Shown in pieces: positions 45,743 through 56,700 of a DNA stretch of 64,000 nt. The position numbers and the translations under genes are program-made. A model generated the notes under the pieces. The model ran no database searches, had not been told where the DNA came from, and worked only from the letters and a program-made list of their open reading frames with translations. Source of the stretch: Gloeopeniophorella convolvens. Its lineage: Eukaryota; Basidiomycota; Agaricomycetes; Russulales. Every line of letters starts with the position of its first letter. Within the stretch, counting starts at the first letter, position 1. The stretch is taken from assembly GCA_022496205.1 (NCBI GenBank), contig WTXD01000004.1, forward strand, positions 124,001 through 188,000. The letters are read 5' to 3'.

Positions 45743-47086
45743 GGCATGGACTTACCACTCCCAGAAACATCTGCGAGCGACGAGAGGCGGGGCCCAGATG
45801 AGTCCCTTGGTGGAGCGGTGGCAGACATGAACTGGCTCCGTGGACAAACTGACAGTGCTCGGCCGTGCTAGGCGTGCAGCTCACTTGGAAGAGAGTACTT
45901 GGTTATGCTTTGATGCAGGTCCGCTAGTCGGGTTAAACGTTAAACGCTGTAGTGAGCCCCTGAATGCGAGCGTCGCGGTCGGAAGAGTCCGAGTAGCGGT
46001 GGCCTAGTCTGCTTTTACAAGAGGACGTATTGTCGAGAGGTGCCCTCCCCTTCCTGATTGGGATGGGATAAGTGGGGGACATTCGAAGTCCGAAGTGTCG
46101 CGCGGACACTTGTGCTCGAAAATGCCAACGTTAACTCGCCCATTACGATGCTGTATGCTTTCGCACTTCGCGCTCCCTCGCTGTTTGATCCTCTCCCAAC
46201 GTCAGTGCATGGCTATGTCGAGCCCAAAGGAACCTGTTATGCCCCGGCCATAACACAGCCAACACCGCAAAGTCGCATCACTTCATCTGGCCCCTTCAGC
46301 CTGCCGTGGCTTCGCATCTCCCTCTTGTAGTCCAGTAGAAAAGTATCCAAAAGTCAAACGATCCACTTTCAATGGCTCACACCATATTCAACATCTCGAA
46401 TGCCCCCCAGGGTGCATGCCTCGATATTCAACTTGTCGCTATCGGGGTGGCGAAGGGTCTGTGGGCGCGCGGCAGTAGGTGCACTACGCCACGGCGGACC
46501 CAGGGCGGGTGGGCGCAGCGAGCTGCTAGGTGGCCGGCAGCGTAGGCTGGGGCTCTCCCGGGCACACGATGCGGTGACTCGAGACTATCCGTTGCATTGT
46601 GACTGCATACATTCAGGGAGGTGGATGCACGCAGAGTAGCAGGGATAATTGAGGCAAATAATTATACGGCTGTGTGTGAAAATCAGAAATCAAAGGACCT
46701 CCCGACAATACCCCCTGGAGAAAAAGCAGACGCCAGATGGAGGATCCCGAGGTACGAGGGTTGACGTAATCGGGCGTCTGACTCGGGGAGACTACGGTGG
46801 CCGGCCGTGCTGATTTGCTGCAATGCCTTCGTTCCCACGCTTGGCTCGGCTGGCACGTGTCAGGAGCGCTAGTCAACTTGGAGGGGCACACTGCTTGCAA
46901 CAAAGCCACTGCATGTGAGCCTCTATGTACAGTGAATAGCCCCGACGACGTAAAGAGACGGTATACGTATGTAAATGTGGGAGCGTCTTCAATTTGCGGA
47001 TAGCATAGAATTTACCAGAAAGCGTGCCGCGTCACCACGGAACCTCCCGCAAGCATCTGTTACCCATCCCGTAGGTCTTCCCACTC
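45743..47086. other. intergenic, no gene seen
   Basis: This 1.3 kb region should hold the promoter of the F-box gene on its left and the 3' UTR of the next one. Frames up to 98 codons occur on both strands without motifs. Confidence 0.6.
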
Positions 47087-48623
47087 TCAGAAGAACCAGT
47101 GAACCCTTCCCCACTCTTCCGCCGAGAGCATCTTACAAAAAGTCTCCACAGGACGAGCGGCGCTCTGGCGTGCCGCGGCGAAGGGCTCGAGGGCATCGAA
47201 GGCTTCACCAAGCTGGACGTACCCTTCTTCGAACTGGAGTTCGATCTCCTCCAGCACGGGCAACACATCCGCGCACGCCCCATCTCCTCGGGGAGCCAAA
47301 AATCGTGCGAGGTCGAATAGGACCCCGCTCTCCACGCGGAGCGTCCGCACGCTGCGGAAATGCTTGAGCAGCTCGTGCCACGGCGGGGTTGCAGCTGATC
47401 GCCATTCATGTTGCAGATCGTCTTGCCAGTACACAAAGGTAAGTTCTTCGACGCTATCCAACGTACTTGATAGAGCGTGACACAGCTGCGCCATGAGCGA
47501 CATCTGCTTCTCGATCCCGCGTTCCGCTAGCTCAAGGCTGAGCGGGGCTTGCGCGCTTGAATAGGGTCGGGGGCCCACCCATAGACCGAAAGAGGACGCA
47601 GTGAAGAATATAGTTGCGACGGGGTATCGCAATAGCTCCGACTCGGTTATGAACTGGCAAAGTCGCGGGACCGTGAGGTCAGTGCTAAACTCGCCGAATA
47701 GCGTCAGTTGGAGGTCTCTGAGAAGAGGGGCTTCTGCGTCATCTACAACACCTTCCAGATACTCTGGGCGCCCTCGATAGTGGAATGTGGTCAGTTTCGG
47801 GAGGGTGGAATGGAGATCCCCCGAGTGTGCTGGTGTCGTTAACGTTGGAGTAGGAATGTCCGATGAGGGTAGGAAGCTGAATATTAGGCGCTCCAGACGA
47901 GGCACGGCTCGAAGGAGACCCAAGAAGGTGTCCGGTGTCAGCGAAGGATGAGCATGAATGCGTTCTAAACGCAGAGAAAGGAGATTGGTAAGGGGATCCA
48001 GGAAACGTGGCAGCTGGGCGGGGACAGCCCCGCGCAATGTGAGCGATGCCAGGCGCGGCGCAAAACCGCCAAGAAGCGCGCCAGGGACGTTTGGTCTTCC
48101 CGTAAAGTTGAGTTCGAAGGACTCTAGCGCTGTGAATGGCTTTGATAATGCCGCAAGAATCTCTTGGCGAGACTTTTCGGGGAATTCGATACGAATCGCG
48201 TGTATCCGTTCGGGTAGCTGTAGCGCGGTGAGGATGTCGTCTTCGTCGTTGCCACTCATTGTGCCAGCAGAAGCATAGTTGACGACGATCGGAAGGAAAT
48301 GCAGATGCCTGAGCATCTCTTTTGCTGGGGCGCCGTGGCTCAGATGAAGCATCAACCGCAGACGGAACGATGAGGCGAGAGCAATGCTGCGCCATCGGCG
48401 CGTCACGTGGGCTAGGGTGTACCACCCACGTTTGCTATTCCACGTTTTCATCCCCAGAACCCGACTATCTTGGAAGACCAAGTCCTTGTATGTGTCAAAA
48501 ATTTCCAATACAACATCGTCAGGGAGTTGATCAAACGTGAGTATGACACCTGCTTGGTAGAGATCAGTGATATCGCATGGCAGAGCACGGTGAAGGATTC
48601 ATACGCTTCGTAGAAAGCTCCAT
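47087..48623 (-). CDS. F-box/LRR-like protein
   Basis: About 495 residues. A tiny first exon MELSTK is joined by a GTATGA...CAAGCAG intron of about 60 bases to RVILTFDQLPDDVVLEIFDT, which carries the F-box. Without this intron the F-box exon has no upstream methionine, only an in-frame stop. It continues GWYTLAHVTRRWRSIALASS, FRLRLMLHLSHGAPAKEML, LHFLPIVVNYASAG and a leucine-rich series: FTALESFELNFTGRPNVPG, LASLTLRGAVPAQLPRFL, LLSLRLERIHAHPSLTP and LERLIFSFLPSS. The C-terminus is VETFCKMLSAEEWGRVHWFF. It is homologous along its whole length to the gene at 44,222 and to the broken copies to its right. The inferred role is an SCF adaptor; the target is unknown. Confidence 0.83.
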
Positions 48624-49167
48624 CACGGCGGTAGCAGATGTTTCAAACGCTTCTAGAGAAGCGCATACATTGTCGGACGCGATGAAAGACATTGGTGGGC
48701 CGTAAATTTGCAGGGGAGAGTGCCACTGCGAGATGCTGGTGGGTTAGGGAAAGATGTTGGCAGGCCCCCAGCCACAAAGGATGGGGAACCACGTTACATT
48801 TAGCTACGTGAGGCAATATAGTGCTGATCAGGACGGCAGCAGACCATGCCGATGCCGAATCGTATCAACGTACTACTAAGATGGTGGTGTTCAACGGAGG
48901 TTACAGTAAGGAAGTGAGGAAATGAGACTAACTGGAGAGATGGCAAGGTCGCGTTTGAAAAGAAGCACAGATACAATCGAGCGTGACCCGAAAGCTCAGC
49001 CCTGTGCATACTTTCAGAAAGCAGCAGCGACACGCAGCCACCGCATGCCGTCACCAGAGAGGTGCGTGCATGACGTTCTCACAGGCCGGCCAGCGCTAGG
49101 GTCCTGTGAGACACCTCCGAGTTGTTGATAACGGCCTAGCGCCCAAGCGTGTTGAGAAATGTCCGGA
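48624..49167. other. intergenic, promoter side of the F-box gene
   Basis: An 84-codon minus-strand frame at 48,800-49,054 has no motif. No other feature was seen. Confidence 0.55.
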
Positions 49168-50120
49168 TTAACCGGCGCACCTCAACTTGGCCTTACGCGC
49201 GAGCTCGGATGCCTCCCCTGTGCCTGAAAACACAGTACTAATCAACCTCTTCCAGAGCGGGGAGCTCCTGGAGCAGCGCGCCCCTGTCGCCGAGTTAGCA
49301 CGGCACCCCCTGTGCGACGCCGTGCCACCGTCTTGCCGACGGGGTGTCCCAGAGACCGTCGTGGAACAGACGGGATACGGGAACAACATGCGTCCAATGG
49401 TGCCCAAAAGGCAGCCAACTTCGGGTGCGCACAGCTGCATTAGTAACTCCATTCGGCAGTTGGGGCGGTTCCTCAGGACCTCGATGCAATACGGCACATG
49501 GCCCGTGCATATTTCATGCGCATTGTGGTGGGCTCAGCCCAGGCTCGTCCGAGAAAGCCCCGGAATGAGCTGCGCGGTTGCGGAACCGAAAGTTGTTCAG
49601 GATCTGGAGCGCCCCATCAGAAAAGAGGATAGAGAAAGGGGCTACGGGGGACTCGACGGACCAACGTGTGAAGTCGACGACGAGATGGCGGAGAGCAGCG
49701 GTCGCGGAGATCGGCCAGACCATCAACAGTGAGAGTCCGGAGAGCTTGAGGGAACACGACGGCTCGCGAACGGGGGCACTGAGCGTCCGCGGGCCCTTGT
49801 CGGTTGTCATGCTCATTGCTGGACGTCCCAAGCGCCGTGAAAGGCGCCAGAAAAGGTCGGTCTCGGAACAGATGAAAAAGACAGTGCGTGGTGCAGGGTG
49901 GCTCTTCAGCGACGAGAGTGTCAGTAAGCCAAATGACGTATTTCTGGTAACGGGTGTAGTAGTCGATGTCGAGGAACGGGAGGCCCGCGAGCGTCTCTCG
50001 CACGGATATGTGCAGTGTGAACTGGAGATCTCCTACTAGATACTAGAGCGTCTCGGCCCAGGCGAGCGACCGAGTCGGAACCTAGGACGATGTTGCGCCA
50101 GCGCCTGTTGACATATACGA
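49168..50120 (-). pseudogene. decayed F-box/LRR-like gene copy
   Basis: On the minus strand, pieces typical of the neighbouring F-box genes occur in different frames. Near 50,090-50,120 is RRWRNIVLGSDSVA, the helix that follows the F-box. Near 49,960-50,000 is RETLAGLPFLDIDYYT, like the segment AKEMLRHLHFLP in the intact copy. Near 49,740-49,800 is SCSLKLSGLSLLMVWP, like RSLTIHGLSLPTLAPLL. The pieces keep the correct order but cannot be joined without several frame changes, and no F-box start could be found upstream. It looks like an old broken copy of the family. The left limit is the least certain. Confidence 0.5.
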
Positions 50121-50621
50121 GCGTATACCATCTGAACTTGCTACTCCGTGTACATTAAACTCCGTGGAGAATGTCGAGTTCGAAAGCATCGAGACCCTCG
50201 GAGAGGACAGTGGTGTCGTCGGGACTGAGAGGCTCAAGCGCTAGCGCTCATTCATTGAATCGAAGTCGTCCGACAGCCGAAATCCTATGATTACGTAATA
50301 ATACAAATATTCAACGAGTAATTGCTCAACGCCACACGCCAGCCAAGGCCAGCCATCGCACCCGCCATACGCCCCCGGTGTGACATTCCTCACGTCCACC
50401 CCGACGGCAATCGTCGTTGAGAAAAGGTTCCAGCCCCCGCGGGTGCGTATGGTATGCACCCGTCTCATTGGCGGATTCGCCAAGCTCGCCGGTGGGTACC
50501 TGCACGGAACAAATGGCGGAATGGCTTGACGCGATGCACAAGGATTTTTGAGTGACACATGAAGCGCCTCCAAATGTTCGTGTCGCATGCTATAGCACTG
50601 CCGAGAAGCTGCGACCGATCT
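50121..50621. other. spacer between two F-box pseudogenes
   Basis: A 115-codon minus-strand frame at 50,241-50,588 has no similarity that I recognise. Nothing else was seen. Confidence 0.45.
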
Positions 50622-52140
50622 TCACCCATGCAAGTTCTGGCTCCAGTCCATCTTCGCCCACTCCTTGTGCGAGACGGCAGTGTATAACACCTTCACAAGA
50701 CGGCCGGAGCGCTCGCGGGCGTCGAAGAACGGCTGTGAGCGACAGAATGCACGGCGCGTGGAGGCCTCCGAGTACTTTTCCATCAAGTATTGGACATGGA
50801 CTTCTTCCAGCGCGGGGAGCACGTGCAATAGATCTGATCCCTCGTCTCCGGCGAGGGCACCAGGGATCACCTCGGCCATCCCGACATCGACAAGGAGCGT
50901 GCGCATGCTGCGGAAGCGCGCCAGCAGGTCGCGCCAGGGCGCAGGGATGGTCTCCTCGGGCACCCACGGTTCCCGGCTGGGATGAAACACGAACGACACC
51001 TCCTGCACGGCGAGAAGAGAAGCGCACAGCTGCGCCAGGGCGGTTGCCTGGCTCCTGCGAGCCGACACTCTGATCTTGATGCCGCAAGGTGGGAGTCCCG
51101 TGTCCAGCCCGCGCTGCGCGGTCAACCACAGCCTGCAGTAATCGCTGTGAAACACCAGCTAGGCGATGGGATGCTGGAGCCCCTCGGTTTCGCTCAAGAG
51201 CCGTACAAGGTGAGGAGGGGTGAAGGGAACACGGAAGAGAGATGCGTTGAGCTCTTTGAGGTACGGTGCAGCGGCGCCGTCCAAGAGCTCCTCGAGGTAT
51301 ACAGCGCTCCCGTCAAATCGGTGGCTCTCCAGATGCGCAAAGGGTGTTATGCCCCGATTGCTGGGGGCAAGCGGCGCGGGATGGTCCGACCCGGTTACTC
51401 GAAAAGTGAGGATGAGGTTGCGGAGAAACGGCATCGCGCACAGATATGCGCGGAGCACGTCAAGCTGGAGGTGGGTCATCGGGCAGATGTTTTCGAGGGC
51501 GAGGCTGACGAGCGCGGTGGTGCTCATGAGCAGCGGCGCAAGCGTGGGCAGGGAGAGCCCATGAATCGTGAGGGAGCGAACGCGTGCTACCGCGGCGCCG
51601 ACTCGAGCCGCGCACGGCGCGCGCGCGTCCTTTGTAAAGCGGAGATCGAACCTTGCCAGCGCGGGAAGGGGCTGGCTAAACAGCCAGAAAATCAGGTCGG
51701 GTCCGGGCGGCATGTTGACGTAGAAGACATGCACACGTGCAGGGTGCTCGAGCGCGGTGACGAGGCAGTCGAGGGAGCCGGGAGGGGTATAGTGGACGGT
51801 GATAGGAAGAGACGGGAAGTGCGCGAGCATCTCGCGTGCGGGTATTTTGGCTGTGAGGTGCGCATATAGCTCCAGGCGGCTGGCCCAGGAAAGGACGAGC
51901 TTGCGCCAGCGCCTGCAGACATGCACAAGCTTGTACCACCCACGCCTGTCGCCCCAAAATAGAGATGGCGACCCGGTAGGCATCGAATATTTCGAGGAGG
52001 ATGTCTTCTGGGAGCTCGACGGGTGTCGCACACAGATATCCAACATGATCTGTCCTCTGAACGTCAGAGCGGCTATCGGGTGTGAAGATGTACCGTACGC
52101 TGGTTCCTCGGGGGCTCCGCCGTCTCCGCCACTGAGGCAC
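50622..52140 (-). pseudogene. F-box/LRR-like gene with one frameshift and one nonsense codon
   Basis: From 52,140 the frame starts MPQWRRRRSPRGTSV and carries a clear F-box, VELPEDILLEIFDAYR. Directly after it, at about 51,955-51,975, the frame must shift to give FWGDRRGWYKLVHVCRRWRK, the next conserved segment; no GT-AG intron fits. The second frame then stays open through MLAHFPSLPITVHY, LARFDLRFTKDARAP and VRSLTIHGLSLPTLAPLL to LQHPIA, where a TAG at 51,159-51,161 interrupts it. The same frame continues past the TAG with LVFHSDYCRLWLTAQ, then EVSFVFHPSREPWVPEE and RLVKVLYTAVSHKEWAKMDW to 50,622. Only two lesions separate it from an intact gene, so its loss looks recent, unless the assembly is wrong or the TAG is read through. 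Confidence 0.75.
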
Positions 52141-53751
52141 TGTGCATCATTATATGGGTAAGAGCGACCTGGATCACGAAACAAATTTCCCCGGTCAGGG
52201 TTGATGTTGAACGTTGAACTCTGGGGACTCGAGAGTTGGCACACTCTGTGTCAATCGAATACTGGGGTAACCGGGACCGGTGCCAGTGAGAGGATATGGA
52301 TGAGTGGAGGGAAGGCCCGTTTGGGCCTGAACCTTATGCTCAAGTGGAACTCTCGGCCGAACATGGGAGGAAGTGTGATGCATTTGGGATGGTAACGGGA
52401 GTGAAGCCAGCTCGAGCTAGCTCGAGCCAAACTAGGCCAAACCGGCGTCAACTCCGGGTCGAGCGACCGGTTCGAGAGAGTTCGAGCCGCCGCTGTCGAC
52501 TGCCCGTCTGCCGCTGCGATCATTTCTGGGAGTCGCAGCCGCAAACCCTTCTTCGAATCCTATCGAATCATCAGGATACTTCACTCTGCCTTCCCACCCC
52601 ATCGACATCTCTTTGCAACCATCGACGACTCGCTCGTGGAGTCGTGCCAAGCCGCCTCAAATTTCCCTGCATGTGCGCGCTTTCGTCACCATCCGAACTC
52701 CCATTCTCATGGCCCTCACTCAAGGCTACAACATCGGTCAAATGGAGACTAAAGTGGTGCTAAGCTCTGTATGAGCCGAACATAACATCAACCGGTCTGG
52801 TAATTGGGAGCATTCGTCACAACACCCCGCAATACTCAAGGCGACTGCCACGCTTGCAAGTTGCAGACCCTTCCCCTGCAGAACATCTACCCGACAATGT
52901 TGTTTGAGTGCACCTGGACGATACCTGTCATGGGTGCGTCTTGTCTCGCCCTGTTTCCTTTTTGCATTCTCATCCACCACAGCGTACAACTACGCGCCTC
53001 TCTTTGACGGAGCAAAGAGCAATTGCCTGATGATGGACTTGAGACTTTCCCAAGTGCTCGATCGGGTGACCGAATCTGAGGGCGTACACTTTGTTTCAGT
53101 CGGGTAAATCTTCACTTTTCCCTTTGATCACCTCGATGAACCGGGACCTTCTCCACCCATCGTCCTTCCAGTGCATGAATCCTCTATGGTTGCTCATCAA
53201 TACACACACGTGGCACGCAATCACCGTTACGTTGCCACAAGTTCGTGGGCGATGCGCGACGGCCAATCCTGTGAGAGTCGATCCCTGTGGCGCACATCCC
53301 CTGCTCGCAGCACAGCATGCGCAGCGGTACAAGCCCGACATGCCTCCCCAGCCGCCGCGCCGCATCCCAAGCCGATTGAATCTATGCAGGCGTGCTCGCC
53401 ATCCTTGGTATCGCTGCGTTGTGCCACAGAGTCCGATGGAGACTCTCGTCCCCCGATAGTCGCCGATTTCGTAGTTCCGAACATAGCATGTCATCGGGGG
53501 GTGTATGTATATTGTTATCTGTCGCGGGTCCCACGGGTCCTACATGCAATACAGCGAATCCATCTCGTCCTAAGAACGTGCGTAGTACGGTACGGTTATG
53601 GAACGAGTACATCCCATGTGATATGGCGGTGGAAAGTTTAACCTACGAACGTCAAAGGCAGATATATCGACTAACACAACGACTGGCCTCCTGTCCAAGG
53701 TACCAATTAATCATGCATACGTCGTCTGTAGTATTCGAACCTCGTGCTCAT
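52141..53751. other. 1.6 kb without a convincing gene
   Basis: This lies between the F-box pseudogene and the end of the STAND gene. A perfect 18-base palindrome is at 52,410-52,427, followed by several TTCGAG/CTCGAG-containing motifs up to about 52,490. Plus-strand frames of up to 155 codons show no family motif. Confidence 0.5.
52410..52427. repeat. perfect 18-base palindrome
   Basis: GCTCGAGCTAGCTCGAGC reads the same on both strands. Nearby copies of TCGAG-type motifs make this a small cluster. No function is claimed. Confidence 0.7.
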
Positions 53752-56700
53752 CTAATGAGTCGTATCGCCCATCTGGGCCCCGCACTGAGTCCAGTTCCGT
53801 CCATGGGCGAACCTACTCAGATCGAGTACCGTTTCGTGTTCGGTAGAGATCCACACATTGCCAGGACGACGCAGACCCGTCCTGTGAGGTTCCGGGATCC
53901 ACATCAGCAGCTCCCCGTTTTCCCCACAGATCCAACCCTCGTCGTCTATCGCAGACTGGTCCGTAAAGCCAGACGGGTCCTGGACAGGGCTGACGATGCT
54001 ATATAACATGGGATGTTAGCTTGGGGCTCTACTGATGGAACGTCCTTGAACTTACAAGCTTGGCAGGGCATCGGATATCTGTGGACTGCCGGGGTGCTCT
54101 GTGGCAGCCCGGATGCCCAGTGCCCACAGCCGGATTGACTTGTCTCCCGAACCCGAGGCAATGTGGTGGCCGTCCGGCGAAAACGCGACAGAGGTGACCA
54201 AATTTGTATGCCCTGCGAACGGCCCTGCAGCTGCGCTTCCCGTCTCGGCGTCCCAGACACGAATGGTGCAGTCGTCCGACCCCGAGACGATGTGGCAGCC
54301 ATCCGAAGAGAACGTGACGGAGTTGACCAAATCTGTATGTCCCGTGAATGGCTCTGCGACTGCGTGTCCTGACTCGGCGTCCCAGACACGAATGGTGCCG
54401 TCAAGGGAGCCCGAGGCAATGTGATGACCATCCGGCGAGAACGCGACAGAACTGACTGAGCCTGTATGCCCCGCGAATGGCTCTACGACTGCGCGCCCCG
54501 TCTCAGCGTCCCAGACGCGAATGGTGCAGTCATCCGACCCCGAGGCGATGTGGCGACCGTCTGGCGAGAACGCGACAGAGCTGACCAAATTTTCATGCCC
54601 CTTGAATGGCCTTGCGACTGCGTGACCCGTCGTGGCGTCCCAGACACGAATAGTGCAGTCATGGGAGCCTGAGGCAATGTGGCGACCATCCGGCGAGAAC
54701 GCAACAGAGGTGACCGAACCCGTATGCCCCGTGAATGGCCCTGCGGCTGCGTGTCCCGTCTCGGCGTCCCAGACACGAATCGTGCCGTCTTGCGACCCCG
54801 AGGCAATGCGGTGACCATCCGGTGAGAACGCGACAGACCTGATGGCCTTCGTATGTCCCGTGAATGGCTCTGCATCTGTGCGCCCCTTCGCGCCGTCCCA
54901 GACACGAATGGTGTGGTCATACGAGCCTGAGATGATGTGCTGACCATCAGGCGAGAAAGTGACAGAGCTGATGGCATCTGTATGTCCTGTGAATGGCCCC
55001 GCAACCGCATGCCCCATCGTGGCGTCCCAGACACGGATGGTACAGTCGTACGAGCCGGATGCGATGTTCCATCCATCCAGTGAGAACGCGACAGAGGTGA
55101 CCGAGCCTGTATGCCCCGTGAATGGCCCTGCAACCGCGCTTCCTGTCTCGGCGTCCCAGACACGGGTCGTGCGGTCATCCGACCCCGAGGCGATGCGGTG
55201 ACCATCTGAGGAGAACGTGACAGAGTTGACCGAACCTGTATGTCCCGTGAATGGCTCTGCAACTGCGTGTCCCGTCTCGGCGTCCCAGACATGAATGGTG
55301 TGGTCATTTGAGCCTGACGCGACGTGGTGACCGTCCGGCGAGAACGCGACAGACGTGACCGAGCCTGTATGTCCCGTGAATGGCTCTGCAATTGCGCGCC
55401 CCGTCTCGGCGTCCCAGACGCGGATTGTGCGGTCATGCGACCCCGAGGCGATGCGGTGACCATCCGGTGAGAACGCGACAGAGCTGACCCAACTCGTATG
55501 CCCCGCGATTGGCTCTATGACTGCGCGCCCCGTCTCAGCGTCCCAGACGCGAATGGTGCAGTCATCCGACCCCGAGGCGATGTGGCGACCGTCTGGCGAG
55601 AACGCGACAGAGCTGACCAAATTTTCATGCCCCTTGAATGGCCCTGCGACTGCGTGACCCGTCTTGGCATCCCAGATACGGACCGCGCCGTCACCGGAGC
55701 CCGAGGCAATGCGCAAGCCGTCCGACGAGCAAGCCATGGCGCGGCACACATCGCCCACTGGAATGACCATCTCCTGTGCCGGCCAGTTAGACATCCGCCC
55801 TCGTTGCAGCGACAACGTGTTTGGGAGATATTCCGCGTAGTGATTGAAGATGATGGACAACTTTGGACAAAATGGGAGCGCGGACAGGTAGATGTGTGGA
55901 GCACTTTGTGCAATAGGCAGCCCGAAGTACCTCACGAACTTCAGCGTGTCAGTGACCCATGTCGTGAGCGTATCAAACTCTGGCAGATGGTACTAGTGTT
56001 GACACGGATCGTGAGAACGGTTGTCATGCGAGAAATAAGGGATGACTCACGTTGTCACGATGCTTGTCCACCCAGCTTCCCGTGATCGACATGGCTTGCG
56101 GGACGAGATTGATGGCGCCGAGAAGGCTCATGGCCTCCAGCCAGTGCAGGAGGTCAGTCTTGAAGAATGATTGCACGCCGTCAACAATCTTGTCGAGAGA
56201 GACGTGCTCGAGATGGTCGTCCCAGGACCGGCAGGCGTATGATAGAGCATCCGAAATGTGCTCTTTGATGCGCGATTGGAGGTCTTCAATGTCCGCGTTG
56301 CGATGGTCCGATGACGGGAGGTCGCAGATATTGAGTCTGAGCTTGCCGTGCATGAGGCCGAATGAAGAATGTGCCAGCTGATAGTGAGCGTCGCTGAGGT
56401 TGATCCAGAACTCGCCAGCTCTCTTCGGATCTGTAAGAAACTCGCGGAATGATGCGTGCAATGGGATAATGGGCAGGGATGACTTGGAGGAGCTGACATT
56501 GCTCAGCAGGGAGCCGAGGTAGCCAACAATGGAGAGTACAGAGTCTTCACCAATGAGGTCTGGCGGATCGTTATACAAGCGCAGGATTGCGAGAGAGCTA
56601 GTCGAAAGAGGTTCGAACGCGGCGATTATCTGTCCCATGACGGACGTGAATCTTGAAGGCGGTGCTTTATCGCCGCCGAAGTACGCGGACAGGACCGTCT

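Noticed and set aside
53392..54006. 204-codon plus-strand frame
   Set aside because: Its right half is antisense to the last exon of the STAND gene, which has a clear family match; the left half has no motif.
54101..55201. Plus-strand and alternate minus-strand frames through the WD40 array, one of 326 codons
   Set aside because: The 129-bp unit is a multiple of three, so any open frame repeats across the array. These are shadows of the WD40 frame.
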